Part shown: positions 9,968 to 18,605 of the stretch, piece by piece
How the letters are laid out: the number at the start of each line of letters is the position of its first letter
Numbering within the stretch: position 1 is the stretch's first letter
Source of the DNA: an uncultured Bacteroidota bacterium
Lineage (GTDB): Bacteria; Bacteroidota; Bacteroidia; Chitinophagales; Chitinophagaceae
DNA: 64,000 nucleotides
Assembly (NCBI GenBank): GCA_903882805.1
Contig: CAIRYK010000003.1
Coordinates: 1 to 64,000, forward strand
Direction of reading: 5' to 3'
Position numbers and translations under genes: made by a program
Notes under the pieces: generated by a model
Database searches by the model: none
What the model was told of the DNA's origin: nothing
The model's input: the letters and a program-made list of their open reading frames with translations, nothing else

Positions 9968-11308
9968 ATGTCTGAACAGTTTTCTAAATTGAAGAGCAAG
10001 ATCAAGGGCGACCATGTAATATGGGGCGTGGTGTTACTGCTATCGCTCATTAGCTTACTGGCAGTGTATAGCTCTACAGGTTCGTTGGCCTACCGCAAGG
10101 ATAAAAACGCCAGCTACTACCTGATAAAGCAATTGATGGTATTGGGCTTGGGGTTAATGATAACGTTTTGGGTGCATAGGGTCAATTACTCCAAGTTTGC
10201 TAAGGCGGCTGTTGTTTTGTATTTGTTTAGTTTGCCACTGTTGTTTTACACGCTGGTGTGGGGGGCAAGCCTCAATGAGGGCGCCCGCTGGATAAAGCTG
10301 CCAGTTATTAACCTTACCTTCCAAACCTCCGATCTTGCCAAATTAGCGTTATTCATGTTTATAGCGCGCGCCTTAAGCATGAAGCAGGAAGTGATAAAAG
10401 ATTTTAAAAAAGGTTTTATCCCGGTATTGTTGCCTATGTTGTTTACCTGCGCCCTCATTGCCCCGGCTAATCTGTCTACAGCGTTGATGCTGGGCGTTAC
10501 GTGCGGTATTGTGTTTTTTATTGGCAGGGTACAGTTTAAGCATTTGTTATTGCTGGTATTTGTAGGCTTCCTTGGTGTTTCAGTTATTTTTACTGTATCT
10601 AAGATTACCGGCATAGGCCGGGCCAAGACATGGGAGAAGCGTGTTGTAGACTTTTTTGGCGACAAGAAAAAAGATGCAAGGACTAGCGAAGAAGGCCACA
10701 AGAGTAAGGGTGCAAAACCCGAAGACGACTATCAGGTGCTACAGGCTAAGATAGCCATAGCCAATGGCGGTTTTACAGGTCGCGGCCCGGGAAATAGTTT
10801 GCAGAAAAACTTTTTGCCTCACCCTTATTCCGACTTCATATTTGCCATAATAATTGAAGAATATGGTCTGTTGGGTGGAACCATAGTAATGATACTTTAC
10901 CTGCTCTTTTTATGGCGAAGCATTCTCATCTTTAAGCGATGTCCGTTTGCATTCGGGGCGTTTTTGGCGGTAGGGCTAAGTATCACCTTAGTGTTTCAGG
11001 CTATGCTGAACATGGCTGTCAATGTGCACTTGGTGCCGGTTACCGGGCTTACGCTGCCTATGATAAGCATGGGAGGTTCTTCTATCTGGTTTACAAGTGT
11101 GGCTATAGGTATAGTGCTGAGTGTGAGCAGATATGTGGATGAAATGGAGGGCGAACGCAAAGACAAATTAAAACAGGTTACCGATACGGATGCCGTAGAT
11201 GATATAGAAGATGCAGAAAATGCCCGGCTTGCGGGACTGACCAAGAAAGCAGGAAAGAAAACAGGTATTGATCCACTAAACAATAATATGCCGACACCGG
11301 CAATATAG
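9968..11308 (+). CDS. ftsW: SEDS glycosyltransferase FtsW
   Basis: A polytopic SEDS-family peptidoglycan glycosyltransferase that polymerises lipid II at the septum with FtsI. It has 446 residues and about ten transmembrane helices. The long hydrophilic loop between residues about 225 and 265 contains the family segment DDYQVLQAKIAIANGG and then GRGPGNSLQKNFLPHPYSDFIFAIIIEE. The extended charged C-terminal tail (about residues 395-446) is cytoplasmic. Position between murD and murG favours FtsW over RodA. Confidence 0.95.
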   Translation: MSEQFSKLKSKIKGDHVIWGVVLLLSLISLLAVYSSTGSLAYRKDKNASYYLIKQLMVLGLGLMITFWVHRVNYSKFAKAAVVLYLFSLPLLFYTLVWGASLNEGARWIKLPVINLTFQTSDLAKLALFMFIARALSMKQEVIKDFKKGFIPVLLPMLFTCALIAPANLSTALMLGVTCGIVFFIGRVQFKHLLLLVFVGFLGVSVIFTVSKITGIGRAKTWEKRVVDFFGDKKKDARTSEEGHKSKGAKPEDDYQVLQAKIAIANGGFTGRGPGNSLQKNFLPHPYSDFIFAIIIEEYGLLGGTIVMILYLLFLWRSILIFKRCPFAFGAFLAVGLSITLVFQAMLNMAVNVHLVPVTGLTLPMISMGGSSIWFTSVAIGIVLSVSRYVDEMEGERKDKLKQVTDTDAVDDIEDAENARLAGLTKKAGKKTGIDPLNNNMPTPAI

Positions 11309-11311
11309 TAT

Positions 11312-12415
11312 ATGAGCGAATTGCGCGTAATAATAGCAGGCGGCGGAACGGGCGGACATATCTTCCCGGCTGTAGCTGTAGGCCATGCCCTGAAAAGGTT
11401 GTGGCCCGGAGCTAAGCTGCTGTTCATTGGCGCAAAGGATAAAATGGAAATGGAGAAAGTGCCGCAGGAAGGATTTGAGATAAAGGGACTGGATATTGTG
11501 GGTTTCAACCGCATTAGTATACTGAAAAACATATCGTTGCCTATAAAACTATTACGCAGCCGTATGCAAGTAAAAGGCATACTCGACGATTTCAGACCGC
11601 ATGTAGTGGTGGGTGTGGGCGGTTACGCGAGCTTTCCGGCGCTGAGCGCGGCGCAGGGCCGGGGAATACCAACGCTTATACAGGAGCAAAACTCCTATGC
11701 AGGCAAGAGTAACAAAATACTGTCTCGCAGAGCAAAAGCGGTATGTGTTGCCTACCCCAATATGGGGCAGTTTTTTCCGCAAGAGAAAATCACTATCACC
11801 GGCAATCCGGTAAGGAAGAATATTGCTGAAATGACGCACACCAGTGAAGAAGGTAAAACGTGGTTTGGGTTGAACAACGGCAAAACAACCTTGCTGATAG
11901 TAGGCGGTAGTTTAGGCGCTAAGTCGATAAACGAATGTATAGACGAACAACTGCCGGAGTTGTTGAAGCTGGACTTAAATATACTATGGCAAACGGGCAA
12001 GCAGTATCATGAGCAGGCGCGGAAGCGCGCTGGCGATGACGCTGCAAATGTGAAGGTAGTAGACTTTATCAGCAATATGGAAATGGCTTATGCCGCAGCC
12101 GATGTGGTGATATCGCGGGCGGGAGCTCTGGCTATAGCCGAGCTGTGTATAGCTGCAAAGCCGGTAATATTTGTGCCTTATCCGTTTGCGGCAGAAGACC
12201 ACCAGACAAGCAATGCAATGGCGCTGGTAACGCACAATGCAGCGCTGCTGGTAAAAGACAACGAAGTGAAAACCGAGTTGGTGAAAAAACTGAAGAAGCT
12301 GATAAACGATAACGCTATGCAGGCAATAATGAGCGAAAACCTGAAGGCAATGGCCATAAAAGACGCAGACGAAAAAATAGCGAGGAAAGTAATAGAAATA
12401 TCGGGACTGAACTAA
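11312..12415 (+). CDS. murG: Lipid I GlcNAc transferase MurG
   Basis: A peripheral membrane GT28 glycosyltransferase that adds GlcNAc to lipid I, giving lipid II. It has 367 residues. The N-terminal glycine-rich loop GGGTGGH is at residues 10-16. The second glycine loop (IVGGSLGAKSIN) and the UDP-GlcNAc-binding region (ISRAGALAIAELCIAAKPVIFVP, residues about 269-291) are intact. It starts three bases after the ftsW stop. Confidence 0.97.
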   Translation: MSELRVIIAGGGTGGHIFPAVAVGHALKRLWPGAKLLFIGAKDKMEMEKVPQEGFEIKGLDIVGFNRISILKNISLPIKLLRSRMQVKGILDDFRPHVVVGVGGYASFPALSAAQGRGIPTLIQEQNSYAGKSNKILSRRAKAVCVAYPNMGQFFPQEKITITGNPVRKNIAEMTHTSEEGKTWFGLNNGKTTLLIVGGSLGAKSINECIDEQLPELLKLDLNILWQTGKQYHEQARKRAGDDAANVKVVDFISNMEMAYAAADVVISRAGALAIAELCIAAKPVIFVPYPFAAEDHQTSNAMALVTHNAALLVKDNEVKTELVKKLKKLINDNAMQAIMSENLKAMAIKDADEKIARKVIEISGLN

Positions 12416-12467
12416 AAAGGTTGCACAAAAGAATTTTAAAAATAGTGAAGCGGAAAGCACAAATGTT

Positions 12468-13823
12468 ATGAACGTAAGGGAAATAAAAAGGGTATATTTT
12501 GTAGGCATAGGCGGCATAGGCATGAGCGCGCTGGCGAGGTTTTTTCGCGAGCAGGGCACAGCAGTAAGCGGCTACGACAAGACCGAGACCGACCTGACCA
12601 AGACATTGGCCGGAGAGGGCATGGATATACACTATTCCGACGATCCTACGCTTATAGACAAAGCCGCAGAACTGATCATATATACGCCCGCCATACCCAA
12701 AGACCATAAGGAACTGGCATGGCTGCGCGAAAACAACTATGCGGTATATAAGCGCAGCGATGTGTTGCAGTTCATTACCCAAACCATGTTTGCAGTTACA
12801 GTGGCAGGCACCCATGGCAAGACCACCATATCTACCATGATAGCCTACTTGCTTCGCGCCACAGGCTATGGCTGCAATGCATTTTTGGGAGGTATATCTG
12901 TAAACTATGAGCGCAACTACTGGAGCAGCGATAACAACACCGCCGTAATAGAGGCCGACGAATACGACCGTAGTTTCCTGAAGTTGCATCCGGATATTGC
13001 TTTGCTAACATCTATAGATCCCGACCATCTGGATATATACGGTACGCCGGCAGAAATGGAAGCTGCTTTTATTCAATATACCAAGAACATTAAGCCCGGC
13101 GGAACGCTGCTGCTGAAGCACGGTCTGCACAGACAAAACGACTTGAAGACAGCAGGAACCGTAACCTATAGTCTGCAAAATGATGCGGCAGATATATATG
13201 GCGAAAATCTGGTGCAGAAAGATGGTGGATACATTTTTGATGTTGTGGCAAAGGAATGGCGACTGGATGGTATGCACCTGGCAATAGGCGGCATGCACAA
13301 TGTAGAAAACGCTATTGCAGCCATAGCAGTTACGCAGATGCTGAAGATAGATGGCGCTGCTGTACGTAGCGCGCTGGCAGGTTTCAGAGGCGTGAAGCGT
13401 AGATTTGAATATGTGGTGAAAACCGATAAGATGGTGTATATAGACGACTATGCCCACCATCCAGCCGAGCTGGCGGCGCTGATAAAGAGCGCTAAACGCT
13501 TGTTTGCAGGTCGCAAATGCGTGGTGGCGTTTCAGCCGCATTTATTCAGTCGTACACGCGATCTCGTAGAGGGGTTTGCTGAAAGTCTGGATATGGCCGA
13601 CGAGGTAATACTGCTGGATATATACCCTGCGCGCGAACTGCCTATGGAGGGAGTGACTTCGCAGATAATTGCCGATAGAATGGATACTCCGCATACCATA
13701 CTATCTAAGGAAGGATTGCTGGAGTATGTAAAAAATGCCCCGCTCAGCTTGTTTATAACAGCAGGAGCCGGAGATATAGATAAGTTGGTAGCGCCTATTA
13801 AAAATATTTTGAACAGTAAGTAA
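12468..13823 (+). CDS. murC: UDP-N-acetylmuramate:L-alanine ligase MurC
   Basis: The first amino-acid ligase of the cytoplasmic muropeptide pathway, adding L-alanine to UDP-MurNAc. It has 451 residues. The N-terminal Rossmann-like domain has GIGGIGMSALA (about residues 13-23). The P-loop GTHGKTT is at 114-120, with the histidine typical of MurC. EADEYDRSFLKLHPD and YIDDYAHHPAEL complete the catalytic motifs. Its stop overlaps the ftsQ start by one base (TAATG). MurB, MurF and Ddl are not encoded in this cluster. Confidence 0.97.
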   Translation: MNVREIKRVYFVGIGGIGMSALARFFREQGTAVSGYDKTETDLTKTLAGEGMDIHYSDDPTLIDKAAELIIYTPAIPKDHKELAWLRENNYAVYKRSDVLQFITQTMFAVTVAGTHGKTTISTMIAYLLRATGYGCNAFLGGISVNYERNYWSSDNNTAVIEADEYDRSFLKLHPDIALLTSIDPDHLDIYGTPAEMEAAFIQYTKNIKPGGTLLLKHGLHRQNDLKTAGTVTYSLQNDAADIYGENLVQKDGGYIFDVVAKEWRLDGMHLAIGGMHNVENAIAAIAVTQMLKIDGAAVRSALAGFRGVKRRFEYVVKTDKMVYIDDYAHHPAELAALIKSAKRLFAGRKCVVAFQPHLFSRTRDLVEGFAESLDMADEVILLDIYPARELPMEGVTSQIIADRMDTPHTILSKEGLLEYVKNAPLSLFITAGAGDIDKLVAPIKNILNSK

Positions 13824-15193
13824 TGAGCGAAAAGCGTAAAATATCGGTTAGGAAAATTCTACAAACCCTGCTCACGCTGGTAGTGACGGTTGGCTGCATC
13901 ATGGCTATGGTGAGCGCCGCCTCTATTGCAGAAAGCGAGACCGTAAAAGACGTGGCTATACACATACAAAACAACAAAAAGTACCACTTTATAGAAGAAA
14001 CCGAAATAAGGAAGCTGGCTATAGAAAACAAGTCGATAGATGTAGCGCATACGCCCATGGCTAAGCTGGATATACATGCTATGGAGCAAACTATAATGGC
14101 CGACCCCTGGGTGGCGCATGCGCAGGTGTATATCGATAACGAACGGATATTGCATATGTATGTTACGCAGCGTGTGCCGGTGGCGAGGGTGTTTCAGCAA
14201 AACAATAAAAGCTATTACCTCGACACTACTAAGAGCGTAATGCCGCTGTCGGAAAACGAGTTGTATTATACCACCGTTGTAACAAATGTGCCGGAGTTAG
14301 GTACAGACAGCGCAAGCATGGCGATGAAAAATGACATAGTTAAGCTGGCTACCACGCTACAATCGGACACCTTCTGGAATGCGCAGATATCGCATGTGTA
14401 TGTGGATTCAGATATGTCGTATAACATGATACCGCTATTGGGCGACCAGAAAATTACTTTGGGTAATACCGATGGGTTGAGAGATAAGCTGAGTAATCTG
14501 TTTGCTTTTTATAAGAATGTATCAAACCGGATAGGTTGGGACAAATATGAGCGTTTAGATCTTCGTTTTAAGGGGCAGATAATAGCCTCGCCATCGCTGC
14601 CTTACAAAGGGCCGTTGGATAAGGCGGTAGATAAAATGAACTGGATAGCAAGTATTGTAGAAACCGAAGCGCGCAACGACATGATGGATTCTATGAAGAC
14701 AGCAGACGTAGCTGCCGAACCTCAGGAAGGAAAAGCCAAGAGCGATAATAAGAAGCAGGAAGCAAAGGCTAAAGAGGATGCTAAAAAAACAGGGAATAAA
14801 GAGGCAGACAAAAAAGAAACGAAGAAAAACGATAAAAAAGAAACTGACAAAAAAGAAACAGATAAGAAAGACAAGAAAAATGCTGATGCCAAAAAGGAAA
14901 AAAGTAGAGTAGAGGCAAAAGATAAAAAGCACGCCAGCCAGGAAAAACAACATAAAGAAAGCAAAGCAAAAGCTGCCGAAAACGACAAGCATAAAGCAGC
15001 TAAGCATAAAGAGGAAGTAAAAAAAGAGGCTGCCCGGAAAGCAACAACAGAGCATAATAAAGATAAAAAATCGGCCGAAAAGCACAACAAGGAAAAAGTA
15101 GGTAAGGATAAAGAACAGCCTGTAAAAGAGCAAAAAGATAAAAACGCAAAGCAGCCTACACCTAAGTACGTGTATCCTGAAAAACTATATTAG
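13823..15193 (+). CDS. ftsQ: FtsQ/DivIB-like division protein with long Lys-rich tail
   Basis: A bitopic divisome protein in the ftsQ position between murC and ftsA. A short basic N-terminus is followed by one transmembrane helix (about residues 12-32). The periplasmic region has a POTRA-like segment (about 38-115) and the FtsQ beta domain (about 115-290, including ADPWVAHAQVYIDNERILHMYV). From residue 301 to 456 the protein becomes a low-complexity tail rich in Lys, Glu, Asp and Ala, such as DKKETDKKETDKKDKKN. The tail lies after the transmembrane helix, so it should be periplasmic. FtsQ proteins usually end near residue 270-300. The frame is open throughout, so this is a real extension in the sequence as given. 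Confidence 0.88.
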   Translation: MSEKRKISVRKILQTLLTLVVTVGCIMAMVSAASIAESETVKDVAIHIQNNKKYHFIEETEIRKLAIENKSIDVAHTPMAKLDIHAMEQTIMADPWVAHAQVYIDNERILHMYVTQRVPVARVFQQNNKSYYLDTTKSVMPLSENELYYTTVVTNVPELGTDSASMAMKNDIVKLATTLQSDTFWNAQISHVYVDSDMSYNMIPLLGDQKITLGNTDGLRDKLSNLFAFYKNVSNRIGWDKYERLDLRFKGQIIASPSLPYKGPLDKAVDKMNWIASIVETEARNDMMDSMKTADVAAEPQEGKAKSDNKKQEAKAKEDAKKTGNKEADKKETKKNDKKETDKKETDKKDKKNADAKKEKSRVEAKDKKHASQEKQHKESKAKAAENDKHKAAKHKEEVKKEAARKATTEHNKDKKSAEKHNKEKVGKDKEQPVKEQKDKNAKQPTPKYVYPEKLY

Positions 15194-15216
15194 TAAACAT
15201 TTTTAAACTCAGCAAT

Positions 15217-16647
15217 ATGAGTAAGAGGGAACAACCAATAATCGTAGGTCTGGACATTGGCACAACAAAAGTTGTGGCTATAGCCGGACGGAAGAACGCT
15301 TTCGGGAAACTGGAGATTTTGGGACTGGGTCGCGCCGACTCAGCCGGGGTCAACCACGGTGTGGTGATGAATATCGAACAATGTATAGCTACTATCGAAC
15401 AGGCGATTAGTAGGTGTATAGATTCGAACCCCGATTTGGAAATTAGGGAAGTGTATGTGGGTATTGCGGGTCAGCATATCCGCAGTTTGCAAACACGAGG
15501 CGAAAGGGTGCGCGCTAATACAGATACTGAAATTAGCAAGGAGGATATAGACCTGCTGATAAAAGATCAGCACCAGACCTATATACCTGCCGGCGACCAA
15601 ATAATAGACATAGTGCCGCAAGATTATATAGTTGATAATACGCCTTTTGTCGTTAATCCTATTGGTATGAGCGGTATAAAGATTGGCGGTAATTTCCACA
15701 TGATTACCGGCGATAAGAATGCCATCCGCAACATAAGGAGATGTGTAGACAGATCGAACCTGCGTACACTCGACCTTGTATTGCAACCATTGGCCTCAGC
15801 GCAGGCTGTAATGAACGATGAAGATTTGGAGGCTGGCGTAGCTATTGTAGATATTGGCGGGGGCACAACAGATATGGCTGTGTTTTACGACGGTATGCTG
15901 AAGCATACAGCAGTAATTCCATTCGCAGGAGTAAATATAACTAACGATATTCGTAACGGTTTGGGTGTATTGCGCGCTCAGGCCGAGCAGATGAAAGTTC
16001 AGTTTGGCAATGCGTTGGCCAATGAAGCTCCTGCTAACGCTTATATCACTATTCCTGGTCTGAGAGGGTTGCAGCCCAAAGAGATTTCCGTGCGCAACCT
16101 GGCTCATATTATTGAGGCGCGTATGCGCGAGATTCTGGAGTGCGTGGTAATAAACCTGAAGCAGGCCAATCTGGAGAAACAATTGTACGGAGGTATAATA
16201 CTCACCGGCGGCGGCGCGCAGCTGGCAAATATTACGCATCTTACTTCGTTTACTACCGGTTTGGGCGCCCGTATAGGTTACCCCAACGAGCACTTGGCCG
16301 GAGGTCATTCTGCTGCTTTGCAAAACCCTATGTACGCTACTTGCATAGGTCTTATTTTACGCGGGTATCACGATTTTGAGACAGGCAAGTTGCAGTTTTC
16401 TGATGGCAATAGCAATTATGTGCATGTACAAGCTGATATTCCCAAGGCGCAAGCTCCGGAGATAAATCCTGAGCCTCAAACTCCAGAACAGCAACCTGAG
16501 CCGGAGGCTATTGGTCCCGTAACGCCAGCTGCACCATCGCCGCAGAAAGATAAGCAGCGAAATGTGCAGGTAAAGAAGCTATTTGAAACGCTGAAGTGGA
16601 AGTTTTTAGATATGTTTGACGACGATCTTGAAGACAAACAACTATAA
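15217..16647 (+). CDS. ftsA: Cell division protein FtsA
   Basis: An actin-like ATPase that tethers FtsZ filaments to the membrane and recruits later divisome proteins. It has 476 residues. The phosphate 1 motif is at the N-terminus (VGLDIGTTKVVAIAG, about residues 10-24), phosphate 2 is VDIGGGTTDMAVF and the adenosine motif is GIILTGGGAQL. The C-terminal 90 residues form a proline- and glutamine-rich linker. The last part (VQVKKLFETLKWKFLDMFDDD) fits the amphipathic membrane-targeting helix. The start lies 23 bases after ftsQ. Confidence 0.96.
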   Translation: MSKREQPIIVGLDIGTTKVVAIAGRKNAFGKLEILGLGRADSAGVNHGVVMNIEQCIATIEQAISRCIDSNPDLEIREVYVGIAGQHIRSLQTRGERVRANTDTEISKEDIDLLIKDQHQTYIPAGDQIIDIVPQDYIVDNTPFVVNPIGMSGIKIGGNFHMITGDKNAIRNIRRCVDRSNLRTLDLVLQPLASAQAVMNDEDLEAGVAIVDIGGGTTDMAVFYDGMLKHTAVIPFAGVNITNDIRNGLGVLRAQAEQMKVQFGNALANEAPANAYITIPGLRGLQPKEISVRNLAHIIEARMREILECVVINLKQANLEKQLYGGIILTGGGAQLANITHLTSFTTGLGARIGYPNEHLAGGHSAALQNPMYATCIGLILRGYHDFETGKLQFSDGNSNYVHVQADIPKAQAPEINPEPQTPEQQPEPEAIGPVTPAAPSPQKDKQRNVQVKKLFETLKWKFLDMFDDDLEDKQL

Positions 16648-16730
16648 TAAAACAACTATAATAATTAACTCAACAACTTAAAATATAACTCGCAACCAAA
16701 ATTTTATTCACAACCCACAATTTGAAGTAT

Positions 16731-18452
16731 ATGATACATTTTGAAATCCCCAAAAATCAATCGTCTATCATTAAGGTTATAGGCGTAGGCGGCGGCGGCG
16801 GCAATGCCGTTAATTACATGCACAGCCTTGGCATAGAAGGCGTAGATTTCGTAGTTTGCAATACCGACTCTCAGGCATTAGCCTTGAGTCCGGTATCCAA
16901 CAAAATTCAGTTGGGCCCACACCTTACGCAAGGTCTTGGCGCCGGCGCAAACCCCGAAATCGGCAAGCAATCGTGCGAGGAAAGTCTGGAGGATATTGCT
17001 AAAATACTGAAGGTAAACACCAAGATGGCGTTTATTACAGCAGGTATGGGCGGCGGCACCGGCACCGGCGGCGCTCCTGTAGTGTCAAAAATCTGTCGCG
17101 ATCTGGGTATTCTTACCGTTGGTATTGTTACTACTCCGTTTACCTACGAAGGTCGCAGACGTATGAAACAAGCCCAGGAGGGTATAGACCGCATGCGCGA
17201 GCAGGTAGATACAATACTGATTATTTCTAACGATAAATTGCGTCAGCAGTTTGGTAATCTTGCCTTCACGCAAGCATTCTCAAAGGCCGATGATATACTG
17301 GCAACAGCGGCAAAATGTATTACCGATGTTATCACAACCACAGGTCAGATCAACGTTGACTTTGCCGATGTGTGCACTGTAATGAAAAACGGCGGCGTAG
17401 CCATATTGGGTAGCGCAGCAGTAGCTGGCGAAAACAGAGCGTTGCATGCAGTAGAGCAGGCGCTCAATTCGCCATTGCTCAATGATAGCGACATAAGCGG
17501 AGCTAAATGGCTGTTGCTGAATATCACTTCATCTGCCGGCGAATTTGAGCACACAATGGATGAAGCTGAAGCAATACAGGCTTATGTGCAGCAGCAGGCT
17601 GGCGAGAACTGCGATGTAATACTGGGTATGGGCCACGATCCGAATCTGAAAGATAAGATAGGCGTAACCATCATTGCAACAGGTTTTCATCACAAGGATA
17701 TAGATATTGAAAAACCAGCGAGAAAGAACGAGCCAGAGAAAATAATGGTAACGCTTGATACCAATTCATTCTCGAACGATGCGATAAACAGGGATGCTAA
17801 AATGAGCCAGATTCAACCACAAAATTTGGAGCCTAAGCTGGTAGAAATGCCCGTAATGAATACCCATATTCCTTACAGTTATATGCCCGCTGAAGCTAAG
17901 GTAGAAGTAAAGGAAGAATACGTAGCTCCTGTTATGGATGAAAATCACTTTGAGGAATCTAACGCAGCTATCAATTTTGTTGAAGAAGAAAAAAAGGCTG
18001 AAGAAATCCCTATGCGCCTCATACTGAAAACCGAACCAGCGCCGCAGGAACCTACTGTAGAGCCATACAGAGAAAGCTACAGAGAGCCTATGCAGGAAAC
18101 GCCAAGAGAAGCCTACAGAGAGCCAGCTAAAGATCCAAATCCGTTCAGAAGGGGTGAGCGAATGATGACTGATGATGAGATTGAAGAAAAAAGAAGATTT
18201 GAAGAGCAGAAAAAAGCGCTCGAAGACCGCGCTGAGCGCCTGCGCAGAATGAGCTTTAACCTGAAAGGAACAGAGACGCACGATGAGATGGAGAACATAC
18301 CAGCTTATATGCGTAAAAACCAGAAGCTGGATAACCAAGCTGGATCGGCTGAGAACTTTTACAGCGGTTACACGGTTGGTATTAACGACCGTAATAAAAC
18401 CGGTTCTATCCAAACCATCAATACCTTCCTTGATGGTAAAAGACCCGACTAA
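16731..18452 (+). CDS. ftsZ: Cell division GTPase FtsZ
   Basis: The tubulin homologue that forms the cytokinetic ring. It is 573 residues from the ATG at 16731; an in-frame TTG nine bases upstream is not needed. The N-terminal GVGGGGGNA is at 18-26 and the tubulin signature GGGTGTG at 107-113. The synergy residues in RQQFGNLAFTQAFSKADD follow. From about residue 325 there is a long acidic, Arg-rich linker, and near residue 523 the segment IPAYMRKN resembles the conserved FtsZ C-terminal peptide, but here about 40 more residues follow it. A single DnaA-box match (TTATTCACA, 16704-16712) lies just upstream. A terminator follows the stop. Confidence 0.97.
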   Translation: MIHFEIPKNQSSIIKVIGVGGGGGNAVNYMHSLGIEGVDFVVCNTDSQALALSPVSNKIQLGPHLTQGLGAGANPEIGKQSCEESLEDIAKILKVNTKMAFITAGMGGGTGTGGAPVVSKICRDLGILTVGIVTTPFTYEGRRRMKQAQEGIDRMREQVDTILIISNDKLRQQFGNLAFTQAFSKADDILATAAKCITDVITTTGQINVDFADVCTVMKNGGVAILGSAAVAGENRALHAVEQALNSPLLNDSDISGAKWLLLNITSSAGEFEHTMDEAEAIQAYVQQQAGENCDVILGMGHDPNLKDKIGVTIIATGFHHKDIDIEKPARKNEPEKIMVTLDTNSFSNDAINRDAKMSQIQPQNLEPKLVEMPVMNTHIPYSYMPAEAKVEVKEEYVAPVMDENHFEESNAAINFVEEEKKAEEIPMRLILKTEPAPQEPTVEPYRESYREPMQETPREAYREPAKDPNPFRRGERMMTDDEIEEKRRFEEQKKALEDRAERLRRMSFNLKGTETHDEMENIPAYMRKNQKLDNQAGSAENFYSGYTVGINDRNKTGSIQTINTFLDGKRPD

Positions 18453-18480
18453 TAGATTGTTTTTGTGTGAATAATACCTC

Positions 18481-18512
18481 AGGCCCTCCGCATTTCGGGG
18501 GGCTTGTTATTT
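18481..18512 (+). terminator. Terminator after ftsZ
   Basis: A ten-pair stem (left arm 18481-18490, right arm 18496-18505) with a CATTT loop is followed by a moderately T-rich run. It lies 29 bases after the ftsZ stop and closes the dcw operon. It also separates it from the convergent flippase gene. Confidence 0.7.
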
Positions 18513-18605
18513 GATGGCGTTCAGGTTTTTTTTAGGCGCAGGCATTCATCGCGTAGTAGCTTTTTGCGCTCTACAAGATATTTAGCGCCTATGATACCAA
18601 TGGTA

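Noticed and set aside
14555..15133. Long minus-strand frame rich in Phe and Leu opposite ftsQ
   Set aside because: It is the complement of the Lys-rich tail; AAA/AAG repeats give TTT/CTT codons on the other strand.
16704..16712. Perfect DnaA box upstream of ftsZ
   Set aside because: A single site; about two perfect matches are expected by chance in 64 kb, so I do not claim regulation by DnaA here.
18513..18605. Possible coding remnant on the minus strand after the flippase (IGIIGAKYLVERKKLL)
   Set aside because: The frame has no start codon, is about 30 codons long and cannot be joined to the flippase by a single convincing frameshift.
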